Shown in pieces: positions 54,862 to 64,000 of a DNA stretch of 64,000 bases. The position numbers and the translations under genes were made by a program. The stretch is from Megamerina dolium (taxonomy: Eukaryota > Arthropoda > Insecta > Diptera > Megamerinidae). The notes below the pieces were generated by a model. That model made no database searches and had not been told where the DNA came from. It saw only the letters and a list, made by a program, of their open reading frames with translations. The stretch is taken from positions 410,001-474,000 of the forward strand of contig OY978525.1 of NCBI GenBank assembly GCA_963854835.1, read 5' to 3'. Each line of letters starts with the position of its first letter. Within the stretch, counting starts at the first letter, position 1.

Positions 54862-56470
54862 CGCACTTCCAATGACATGGATGTCTTCGAATCGATTTGT
54901 AATGATTATCAGTTGCTACAGCAGCAACAGCAATGGCTTAGTTGCAGTATAGTACCGAGTAAACGTAACGTTGTTATTCAGGTTTTTGTTTGGAATTGGT
55001 TTACTTTATTTTTATCAAAATTTCAACTCTTCCAATAATCAATTTTGCAACGATCATATTATCTTCGGAAGCCAGAGTTATGGTAGGGTCTCTTCGTGTA
55101 TCTTAATTGAAATTTTCAAAATCTTGTAATATGTATGTATATGATTTCATCTTGTTTACCTATAGATGGTACTACTGTTTACACGTGGAGCATATACAAT
55201 ACTTTCATATATATTACAATTCCTTTTATATGCATATATTTTATTCAGGTTGTTGTAGTTAATTGCCGATCGCATGCATACCACGACTAGTTTTAGGTAA
55301 TCATTAAAGATTGCGTATATATACATTATATATGTGCGTGTATGCATGTGGTTATATGTGTGTATATTTGATATTATATTTGCGTAGTTATTTACAATGA
55401 TAAACCCTTGAAAAGTAAGAAATGGCAACCAAATCTAATTTGGCTTATTGTTTTATATTGATGTAGCTAGAGGATTGTAGGCAGGTAGGTATAAATTTAA
55501 TTTTTCTATTACAATATTTATGTTGATTATATAATGTAATGTTATATAATAGCTTATTAAGGTCAAATTCATATTCATTTAGTTTATAACAACAACCAGT
55601 TCCTCTTCGACGTGTGTATTGGTTGCAATAACTTTTTTATCACCATTGCAGTGTCATTCAAGTAGTCGATTCCTTACGTAATTATACATATTGTTTGGAT
55701 ATATGTCCCTACCTGTATTACATATATAAGAATTGGTACTAATTACATATAGGTACTTTGAAACAGAGAAATTCTCTATAACAATCTAATGTTCTAAGTT
55801 TAATACAATAGTTTAATATAAATAAGTTCACAATCTAAATATGTACATAGGTACTTGCAACACGCATATGGAAGTATGAATTTTAATTTCATATGAAATA
55901 TTGGAATAATTGGCACAATCATTTCGTATATATACATACATACATATATAGTATTCGCTTTAAACAAGGTGGAGACCAAAATCTCTGAGTGCTAATAACA
56001 ACATTATTTAATAAATAATTACAAGCTACGGCTAAGCTGGATTATTTCGCAGAAACAATCAATTATTATGTGCAAAAACACATACATACATATATAAACA
56101 GTGTGATAAAAAACTGGGAAAACAGAGAAAAAAGGTGGATAAACCACTTTTTTACTTATTGATGATTGTTTGTTATTGTAAAATCTATATACATTGCTAT
56201 TACACATACGTATGTGTACAGGTACTTTGATACCTAAGATAGTCAAGGTGAAGCAAACGTTATCATAAAAAGCTGGATAAAAAGAGATAGATACATAATT
56301 CATAATTTTAAGTGATATCACATTAATTTAAACTACTTTCGTGAAGAGGCTTGAGTATATACTAGAGTCCTGCACGATTGACTACTGTATCGTACGAGTA
56401 GATTAGAGATACTCATGTTTTCGATGCCGCGATATATTTAGAAACTTGTTTATTCATTTATGCATTTATA
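54862..56470. other. Non-genic interval
   Basis: AT-rich with short (TATG/CATA) repeats around 55130-55360 and 55930. No supported gene. Confidence 0.4.
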
Positions 56471-57010
56471 AGTGCCTGTTCACATTGGCCTGGCCAGGCG
56501 CTACTGGGCGAGAAGTAGCCAGTCAGAAAAAGACGGAGGTGTTGCGCCGAAAGTCTAATATAAAATTTTAAATCGGCGCAACGGGCTATGTTCTATGTCC
56601 AAAATGTTTCGATTTTGACAAATATGCTCACAAATTTTTCGACGTTGAAGCGATAATATCAGTAAAGCGCTCTATATTATTGTTGTGCAATAATTCTCTG
56701 TTCTAAAAGTTCGATTAATCAAATTATTCGGCTAATCAATTCGCTTAATCAAAATTATGATTTATCAAAATTTAAATTATTCTCTTAATCAGAATTTTTA
56801 CTAATCAAAAATTTTTATTTCCTCTGTTTTCTTTGTTTTTGAAATTTTCTTTGGGGATAAAAATTGTAAACGCATTCTTATATTCATAGGTTTGGTAAGC
56901 TTCTTGTTTACTTTATATTAGAAAAAATATTATAAATATTTTGAACATTTTATTTTGATTAATCGAATAACTTAAATTTTAGAATACTCAAAATCATGAT
57001 CTTTGATGCG
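56471..57010. mobile_element. Composite TIR element with TTAATC clusters, copy 3
   Basis: Begins AGTGCCTGTTCACATTGGCC. It shares GCGCAACGGGCTATGTTCTA, 'acgttgaagcgataatatca' and clusters of GATTAATC/TCGATTAATC with 34509-35179. The right end is eroded (only an 'ataggca'-like scrap). Confidence 0.65.
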
Positions 57011-57527
57011 CTTTGATAGGCAAGAATGATAAAGTACGAAAATTGCGCCGATGGATGTTCAAAATAGGTTTGTTCATTATAACTTATTTCTATTGGCGAG
57101 TTGTCAAACTCGCATATGATTTATAAACATAAATGTAAACATTGCATACATTTCAACTTGTAAAATTAAAAGAAAATAAATGAGAACGAATATATGCATT
57201 AAGAAGAAGGTAATTTAGTTTTGAGCTCTATTTCAAACTTTGTTTTTAGTATTATTATATTACAGGCACTTAACAAAAGCTAATTTTGCTAACCCAGTTA
57301 TGTAGTAGGAGAAATTAAAAGTAGAGCCAACTATTTACCAAGTAAACACAATTTTCAGACATTACATTTCCATACATACCAATAAATATATATTTTCAAA
57401 ATTGTTTTAATATTGAAACTAATTAAGCTAATATTTTTGTGTATTTTCGTTAAAGAGTATGAGCATTTGCTACAATTTCTTTATTTAATTTTCTTACTTT
57501 TGTAAACATTCTTGTTCTGAAAAATAA
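57011..57527. other. Non-genic interval
   Basis: AT-rich sequence without a recognised feature. Confidence 0.4.
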
Positions 57528-57861
57528 TTACTTAATTTTGACACCACAATCAATATTGATGAGTTTTTTGAAGAAGTTATTTGTTATGAGGCTTTCTCCA
57601 TTCAACTTTACAAAAATTGATTCCAGACGGCTTACGTAACCCATCATAATAGTACTGTGCACTGACAAGCCGACCTCACTCAAGCGATTTACCCATGTGA
57701 CCGATAGATCATCATTGCTTCTAAATGAAGTGCTAGGAATATCATCGCGTGGTGTATGACATATAAAGCCGGCTAAATTTTCCAGGCTATCATACTCTAA
57801 ATCGTCGAACTCCCTCTGTGCATTGCCCTCCGAAGTAACTTGCAAGGGTTTTAATATAATA
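57528..57861 (-). pseudogene. P-element/THAP9-like transposase C-terminal fragment
   Basis: A minus-strand exon-like frame after an acceptor (TTATACAG at about 57862) runs to TAA at 57528. It contains LENLAGFICHTPR, then VTWVNRLSEVGLSVHST and YVSRLESIF. The pattern (AGF/Y..., W...S..GL..PS, a later hydrophobic helix) resembles the C-terminal part of P-type transposases. No upstream catalytic part was found. It could be a relic or a domesticated exon; the assignment rests on short motifs. Confidence 0.4.
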
Positions 57862-58148
57862 CCTGTATAAATAGTGACATAATTATTTATATCAATTGTA
57901 TCAAAAGTAGAATATTTTGAAATACCTGTAAGAGACTTGTCCTAAGCCTTACACTTGAGTCAGTTGCATGACTTTCGTTTAATGTTGATTCTATTGGCTT
58001 CAGGAGCACAATTTTCTAGATTTTCTTCACAAAAGCTAGGGAAATTATTATATTCTAAAATATATATATATAAAATATAACTAAACATACAAGCAAATGT
58101 CAAATGACTCCAGTGACGGATTAAAAAAACGAATTGGGACATGAATAA
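57862..58148. other. Non-genic interval
   Basis: Flank of the P-like remnant. A second acceptor-like 'cttacag' occurs near 57930, but no coding follows. Confidence 0.3.
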
Positions 58149-58547
58149 TAGGTGTGTTTTCGTACTTTTCCAGTAACAACTATCCAGTAAATAAATTTCT
58201 GAGAATTTGACACCATTCGCTCTCAAAGAGAAAAATATGACAAAAAGTACAAGAACACAAAACCAGGAAAAACCTGCAAGTTTCACGAACAGCTGATATT
58301 CCACTAAGTAAATTGCAATTGTTCGTTTGCTTCTTACTTGCTTTTGCTTATGATCAGCTGTTTTTCCTACTTGCAAGTCTTTACTGGCATAAATTTGTCC
58401 AGTAACAATTTGCAATTTCCCCTCAAAATGAAATATCATTTCGCTCTCTCAATTTCTCCTTCTTTGCAAGTTTTTTGGGTATGATAACGCCAAAACGTGA
58501 TAGTTTGTAACAAATATCACAAACTATTGCGTACGAGAACACTCCTA
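58149..58547. mobile_element. MITE of the GTGTTCTCGTAC family (~399 bp)
   Basis: The ends TAGGTGTGTTTTCGTAC and GTACGAGAACACTCCTA are inverted repeats. The interior matches 38551-38946 at most positions (ACTTTTCCAGTAAC, 'cacgaacagctgatatt'). The minus-strand open frame here is a shadow shared with the other copy. Confidence 0.75.
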
Positions 58548-58792
58548 ATGTATAATGATTTTTTGCTTCAACGAGTCACTTCAATTGATTAGGGTCTTGA
58601 AAACTTAGATATTGCATATACATATAATATGTTTGCCAATAAAACGACTGAGATACTAAGCTTCCTAAGCAGAGGTGATTTGATATTTATTTTATGTATA
58701 AATTTCAAATAGAACAAATGCTGATCCCTTAATGAATGGATAAAATTCAAAATTCATGAAATAATTTTGTTGCAAATTTTTTCCTTTTATAA
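58548..58792. other. Non-genic AT-rich sequence
   Basis: Nothing recognised between MITE and SINE. Confidence 0.4.
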
Positions 58793-59150
58793 AAAAATAA
58801 ATAAATATGTGGCACTTAAAGCCCCAAAGGGCTCATTGGCCGAGCTTCTCTTCCATTACTGTTGTGCGTCTTAAATTGGACAGTATTAGAAGGGACCTAC
58901 TTATTTTAGCCGGTTCCGAACGGCAGAACACTTGTGACATCACTTTTTCTGAGCTTTGTCACAGAGTTCTTTAAGAAGCTTTTTCATGGCAAGTTGTTAC
59001 TGTCGGAAGAATTGCCAATTGCATGCCGACAGGTGGGTACCATTCGAAAGAAAAATCTTATCGATATTAAATTTGTTATGCATCAGCCGGGGATTGAACC
59101 ACGACCTACAGATCAGAAGGCGAACACACTAACCACTGAGTTACGGCACC
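58793..59150 (-). mobile_element. tRNA-derived SINE, near-complete copy
   Basis: The same structure as 50020-50378: A box near 59140 (one change, TAACTCAGTGG), B box GGTTCAATCCC near 59095, an identical body and an (AAAT)n end at 58793. Possible short direct repeats (ccttttat / ccttttac) flank it. Confidence 0.85.
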
Positions 59151-59494
59151 CTTTTACTTTCACTTAATTACAACATTATTGATGTTTAAATAAAAAATAT
59201 TGATAAGTAACATCTCTGTAAAGTAAGCAGCTTTGATGTGGTTCTGCCATATTTTTATCGTGGGTAAGTACAAGAGTCGAACAAAACACGACTAATTATA
59301 ATAAACTTACTACAAAATTACTGATTACGAAATAAAATCATTTTCTTAAATTTCATTCTGTTATTTGTTTATCTCCACTCTACTTTGTGTTTTTAAAAAT
59401 AAACAAGCGTCAGGATAAAAACTTATTACAAATGATCAAAATGCGGTAGGATGGTTATTTAAAAAACCATTATTAAAGAGGCTTCCATTCTGAT
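59151..59494. other. Non-genic interval
   Basis: Nothing recognised. Confidence 0.4.
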
Positions 59495-59672
59495 ATGGGC
59501 GTCATCTTTTCGCCTGCCCCAGAAGGCCTACCAGTTTGGCCCCGTTTGCACTGTGGACGCACCCCCTGGAGGCTGCCGTCTTCCTGGAGCTGGTCGACGA
59601 GAACAACAACACCCTAGTTGAGCATGAATTTTCGTGATTTCGAAATTGTTGTCTGTTACAACAACAACAACA
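59495..59672 (+). mobile_element. LINE 3' end, short copy
   Basis: GC-rich sequence encoding a C-terminal LINE stretch (ACPRRPTSL-like, then THPLEAAVFLELVDENNNTL) and ending in an (ACA)n tail, on the plus strand. It is the same family as the minus-strand copy at 59783-60960; only about 180 bp is present. Confidence 0.7.
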
Positions 59673-59782
59673 ATAAATGTATAAAGGAACCATTACACCA
59701 GTGTACAAGATGGTCACAACCTTAGTATTCTGTCATCCGAGAGTGGATATATTATCACGCTTTATTTTTCTGAGATGTTGTT

Positions 59783-60960
59783 ATAACAGACAGACGACGA
59801 TTTCGAAATCACGAAGGTTTATGTTGTTAGGGTGTTGTTGTTCACGTCCACCAGTTCCAGGAAGATGGCAGCCTCCAGGGGGTGCGTCCACAGCGCAGAA
59901 GGGGTCAGACTGGTGAGCCTTCTGGGGCAGGCGAAAAGATTACGAGTGTCGTGCGGGCTCTGCCGGCACCGCGGGCATCTATCAGGAATTGTATCGGCCA
60001 GCCGGTGCATATAGCAGTTGAGATAGACACTCCATCCAGATCTCAGCTGCGCCAAAGTGGCGCGAGCGGATCTAGGGAGCCGTTGTGCACAGTCTGCTAT
60101 TGGCGGTGGGTGGCCCCCCAGCACGATGTTATGAGCATGGCGCTTGATGGCCGCCTCCAGCGAGCGCTGATGCAGTGAATTCATTGCCGACCTGTACGTG
60201 CCGGAGCTCAAATTATCCAGCAGATGACCCACCTGCCCATCGAAAGAGCGTAGGCCACCTCGGATTCCACGCGGGGGAGGATCAAGCTGCGTCAACCGGT
60301 TGTTGGGGTGTGACGGGAGGTGGCATGAGAGGAGGAATTGTTGCGAAAGCAGCTCGTTGTGCTCACGCACTTTTAGCATTCGCGTTTCCTGATGTAGGTG
60401 ATCTTCATGTGCCATCTTGTGACAGCCCGTGATGATGCGCAGGGCAGTATTCTGTCTGGTTTGCAGAAGCCGCCATTGCGTGTCGCTTATCAGTGGTGTT
60501 CAAATTGGGGCCGCATAATCGATGATCGACCTGCCGATGGCCTTATAGGTGATGAGCAGCGTCTCCTTGTCTTTTCCCCAGCCAGTGCCGGACAGCGCCT
60601 TGAGGACATTATTTCTGGCATGTAACCTTTGGATGGTGTAATCAACATGACCAGCAAAGGTCATGAGACTGTCAAAAACAACTCCGAGGATTTTGGGCCT
60701 ATTCACAGTCGGAATAGTTCTGCCATCGACTGCCACGGCGAGCACGCTTCTGAGCTCCTTGTTCAAGGTGGTTAATAGTGTTGAGTTGGACTTCTCGGGT
60801 TCTCTGTTCTCACTGCAATCGGGTCTCCGCCCCGGAACAGACTCCGGACTCTTGGATCACTTCCGAGGTCTGGACCAAGGATTGCTACCACAGACTTACT
60901 ACTTTTCGAGATCACGATACTACTGCTACAAAATATTGGTCTAATATTTTCAGCTGCATT
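59783..60960 (-). pseudogene. 5'-truncated LINE (LOA/Jockey-type), RT C-terminal region
   Basis: Two minus-strand frames cover the post-catalytic RT. 60766-60500 reads AVAVDGRTIPTVNRPKILGV, then FDSLMTFAGHV and TGWGKDKETLLITYKAIGRS. 60415-59819 reads VREHNELLSQQFLLSCHLPS, DPPPRGIR and TLAQLRSGWSVYLNCYMHRL, then the Cys motif PDRCPRCRQSPHDT. A frame break near 60490 joins them. GC content (>50%) contrasts with the AT-rich surroundings, indicating recent arrival. The tail is an (ACA)-type simple repeat near 59783. Confidence 0.85.
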
Positions 60961-61303
<343 letters not shown>

Positions 61304-61306
<3 letters not shown>

Positions 61307-61840
61307 TCTGTCAAATAAGTACCCGGAAATTCTCATTTTTAATTTTCCCTCTGAGAATATTTCAAAAATATTTTTTTCCCAGGTTGGCACAACTGTCAGC
61401 CACTATTCTGTGAATTTTTATTGCTATGTGTCATTTAGTTTGGTTACGGCATCATTAGGAACAAGTCAACCTTTTGTGTGCGTTGCGATTTTTACTATGG
61501 ATAAAAATATCGAACAAAGAGTTTGTGTGAAGTTTTGTGTTTCAAACGAAATTTCTTGTGCCAAAACGTTGGAAATGTTGAAAAAAACATTTGGTGATTC
61601 AACCATGTCGAAAACTCAAGTTTACGATTGATATAAATCCATATTTTATCCATAGTAAAAATCGCAACGCACACAAAAGGTTGACTTGTTCCTAATGACG
61701 CCGTAACCAAACTAAATGACACACAGCAATAAAAATTCACAGAATAGTGGCTGACAGTTGTGCCAACCTGGGAAAAAAAAATTTTTTTAATATTTTCAGA
61801 GGGAAAATTAAAAATGAGAATTTCCGGGTACTTATTTGAC

Positions 61841-61845
<5 letters not shown>
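61304..61845. mobile_element. Foldback mariner derivative inside (TA)n
   Basis: The arms 61304-61500 (+) and 61640-61845 are inverted copies. Each starts TCAAATAAGTACCCGGAAAT and runs through GTTGGCACAACTGTCAGCCA to the mariner start codon. The left arm continues into a transposase N-terminus (61497-61631): [20 protein letters not shown], then TMSKTQVYD before a stop. The right arm has only the first codons. The pair could form a hairpin of about 200 bp. Both sides abut (TA)n, consistent with mariner's TA target choice. Confidence 0.8.
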
Positions 61846-61893
<48 letters not shown>

Positions 61894-61914
61894 TATATAT
61901 ATATACCTATATAT

Positions 61915-61950
<36 letters not shown>

Positions 61951-61975
61951 ATACATATATACCTATATATTAGGT
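61846..61975. repeat. (TA)n microsatellite, right
   Basis: TA tract with ACCTATATAGGT interruptions, continuing the tract at 61127-61303 beyond the mariner insertion. Confidence 0.95.
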
Positions 61976-62096
61976 CGTAATGTATCAAACCCCTATAATG
62001 ATAGTAATATACAAAACAATATGTATAAATATATAGTTTTTAATGTGGAGCTGGATTACTATTGAGCCAGTTCAGCTTTCCAAGCAAAAATAATTC

Positions 62097-62102
62097 TTTA
62101 TT
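62097..62102 (-). terminator. Poly(A) signal of the 130-aa secreted protein gene
   Basis: AATAAA on the minus strand (TTTATT on plus), about 170 nt downstream of the stop codon. Confidence 0.5.
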
Positions 62103-62273
62103 TTACTATATTAAGCAAATTTTACAAAAATTTAAATCGATTGATTCGTCAGCACAGCAACATAATTATCAAGAACCAGGGATCTTATTTTAATACATAA
62201 ACAAGTGACATAACATAGACAAAACGTGAAATTTGCTTGCAAAAACTTGGAATTATAACTTAACTTGCTGAAT

Positions 62274-63185
62274 TTAGAAATGACCTTGCTGTGTTTTGTA
62301 AGTAACCCGTCCCTGTTGATCAACAACACCAGTGGTCTGAATAACATGTCCAGTAGCGGACGGTGTTCCGCCAAAACGACTAGCAATGCTGGAAAAAACA
62401 ATAAATTCAATCAAATCATTTTGTGGGAAAATAGTTTGTATTACTTACTCTATTTCAGGAATATGTTGTACAACTTGTTTGGTAGTAAAAAGTACGGGAC
62501 CGCCATCTGATGCCACTGAAGATGAGGACGAAGATGACGAAGATATCGTCTGTCTGCGAAGTCGTCTCAAGTACTGGGTTGTCTAGAGGGTGATGTTCAA
62601 ATTTTAAATATATAGGTACAAAATATTTACAAGATTTTGGTTATTGCCCTTACATGTGGACTGATAGGATGTATATTAGATTTGTGACCTTCGGCGTCCA
62701 AAGTATAGAATGCTCTTGGAATGAAATAGCCAGCGTCTTAAAAAAATAAACAATTTAGACGTATGGTTGAAAAAAAAAACACTCAAAATATAAATATTGA
62801 TTCCGTATAAACGCATGTACTCGTAATCTCATGATTGGCTTCATGTAAACAAAAATCATATTAGTACCCATTTATATAAATTGACGTACATTTTATATAA
62901 ACAGCTTTGGTACCTTATTCATATTTAAATTGTACATCTTTAGAACCATAAAAAATGATGATGTAATTGCCATTTTGTTTTATAAAGACCAAAACAAATA
63001 TTATTCTTTACTATTATAATACTAGTCACAGTGTTGAACTAACTTGTATTTATAATTAATGAAGATAATTATAATATTAATATTATGATATAACGAGAAT
63101 CGATAGCAGCACCTCGAAACTCACCCGCAGCAATTAACATCCCAAAGGCAGATACGAAACACAACATACATATGGCAAATTTCAT
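62274..63185 (-). CDS. Unrecognised small secreted protein, 130 aa
   Basis: Coding exons 63185-63125, 62736-62654, 62582-62449 and 62388-62274, plus a probable 5' UTR intron (donor near 63257, acceptor TTGCAG near 63207). All borders are GT..AG and phases close to 393 nt (130 aa). Exon 1 is a signal peptide: MKFAICMLCFVSAFGMLIAA. The mature part has DAGYFIPRAFYTLDAEGHKS, a dibasic-rich LRRLRR, a run of eight Ser, then DGGPVLFTTKQVV and a C-terminus TGVVDQQGRVTYKTQQGHF. There are no mature cysteines. The LRRLRRQ site could be a processing site. Composition resembles insect cuticle or eggshell-associated small proteins, but I do not recognise a family. The intron-1 donor is a strong GTGAGT. Confidence 0.8.
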
Positions 63186-63339
63186 GATTTCACTATTATT
63201 ACTTTTCTGCAATTTGTTAATAATATAAAATAGGTAATGGAGAATATAGATACTAACCGGAAGAAAAAAACAAATCAACAGAAAATTTTGCACACAAACT
63301 TGGCGATTTTTGAATTATTTTCAACAAACACGTAGAACG

Positions 63340-63376
63340 ACTGAAGTATATCTATATTCACGCCAGACTTTTTATA
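63340..63376 (-). promoter_or_regulatory. TATA box and TCAGTC initiator of the secreted-protein gene
   Basis: Minus strand: TATAAAAA at 63376-63369 and TCAGTC with A+1 at 63342, 34 nt from the first T of the TATA box. This is the consensus fly pair. About 157 nt separate it from the ATG, including a short 5' UTR intron. Confidence 0.75.
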
Positions 63377-64000
63377 CTTTATGAAAGCAGAAAGTTTTTG
63401 ATTAGGTCACTGAAGAGGCTGGTGGCTATAAGAGTTGATTAACAGCTTCTGCGTTCAGTGGATTAACGAACAAAAAAAAAAAAATTTCTACGTTGTATTC
63501 ACTATAATATTAGTTATTTACTTTGGCTGGCTAAATTTTAATTTTCTAGATTCTTTTTTTATTAAGAACAAATTAGGTTCGATGTTTACACGGGCTGGGT
63601 GATTTGAATCAGTTTTAAATGTTTAACAAAAATAACTTATATTATAATTTTCTTGGATTTCTGTATTCGAATTTTTAAACCAAATTAGCTAGTAAAGTGG
63701 AATATGGGATCAAATATTGTAAACTATATAATATGGTGTAAAAGCAAAAATGAACAAACGACAAAATACATCTCAGGACGATAAAATGCATATTGAATAT
63801 TTGGGAAGATATAAGGTTTGGGAATAAACTGATAATATCATTTGAAAGAGCGTGCAAAGTTGTTATGAATGTACTTGTATAATAATCTCTATAATAATAA
63901 TCTGTATTTGAAGTAGCGATATGTTTAAACGAAAAACGAAACAAAAACTCTCTAAAAAATTGCAGATTTACGCCGTTCAATTAAGTTTTACTGATTAAAA
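63377..64000. other. Upstream flank, no gene seen
   Basis: AT-rich to the window edge. The open frame 63675-63980 has no recognisable domain. Confidence 0.4.

Overview
The window is AT-rich, intron-bearing animal DNA from a higher fly. The encoded proteins are closest to brachyceran/schizophoran Diptera in my memory. A tephritid-like genome is a reasonable guess from the intron sizes and dense small transposons, but I could not search to confirm it. I rebuilt seven protein-coding genes or strong candidates by joining exons at GT..AG borders with consistent phase.

Layout from left to right. (1) 1-2540 is a satellite: a homogenised 298-bp dimeric array flanked by diverged ~150-bp monomers. (2) 2541-7957 is gene-poor, with dead Tc1/mariner copies, a microsatellite and a tRNA-derived SINE. 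(3) 7958-10737 (-) is the muscarinic acetylcholine receptor mAChR-A, four coding exons, 710 aa, with a possible 5' UTR exon near 11.8-12.2 kb. (4) 14.1-28.5 kb (-) is the Ste20-family kinase slik. It has ten coding exons (1663 aa) ending at 21113, plus an alternative last exon at 16057-16206, with several transposons between the two ends. (5) 28.5-39.4 kb is a transposon field: non-autonomous terminal-inverted-repeat (TIR) elements, some nested, a 5'-truncated LINE with perfect target-site duplications, and Harbinger-like scraps. (6) 39822-40916 (+) is Rpn8, a 26S proteasome lid subunit of 338 aa. (7) 41.5-44.9 kb holds decayed RTE-type LINE pieces and a TIR element. (8) 45594-49665 (+) is a cyclic-nucleotide-gated channel subunit, eight exons, 1056 aa, with a pore unlike the classic CNGA type. 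(9) 50865-54720 (-) is a two-exon R&R cuticle protein. Its intron holds a four-exon WAP-domain secreted protein gene (53962-54483) on the opposite strand. (10) 55-62 kb holds a P-element-like transposase remnant, MITEs, a SINE, LINE 3' ends in inverted orientation, and a foldback mariner inside a (TA)n tract. (11) 62274-63185 (-) is an unrecognised five-exon gene for a 130-aa secreted protein with a good TATA/Inr promoter.

The genes do not form an operon or pathway. They are independent fly genes: neural signalling (mAChR-A, CNG channel), epithelial kinase signalling (slik), protein turnover (Rpn8) and secreted or cuticle products. No CRISPR array, prokaryotic defence system or genuine rRNA or tRNA gene was seen; tRNA-like sequence occurs only as SINE heads. 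The points most worth following are the pair of alternative, mutually similar last exons of slik, the higher-order satellite, the nested WAP/cuticle gene pair, the unusual CNG pore, and the nested transposons that reveal empty and filled sites.
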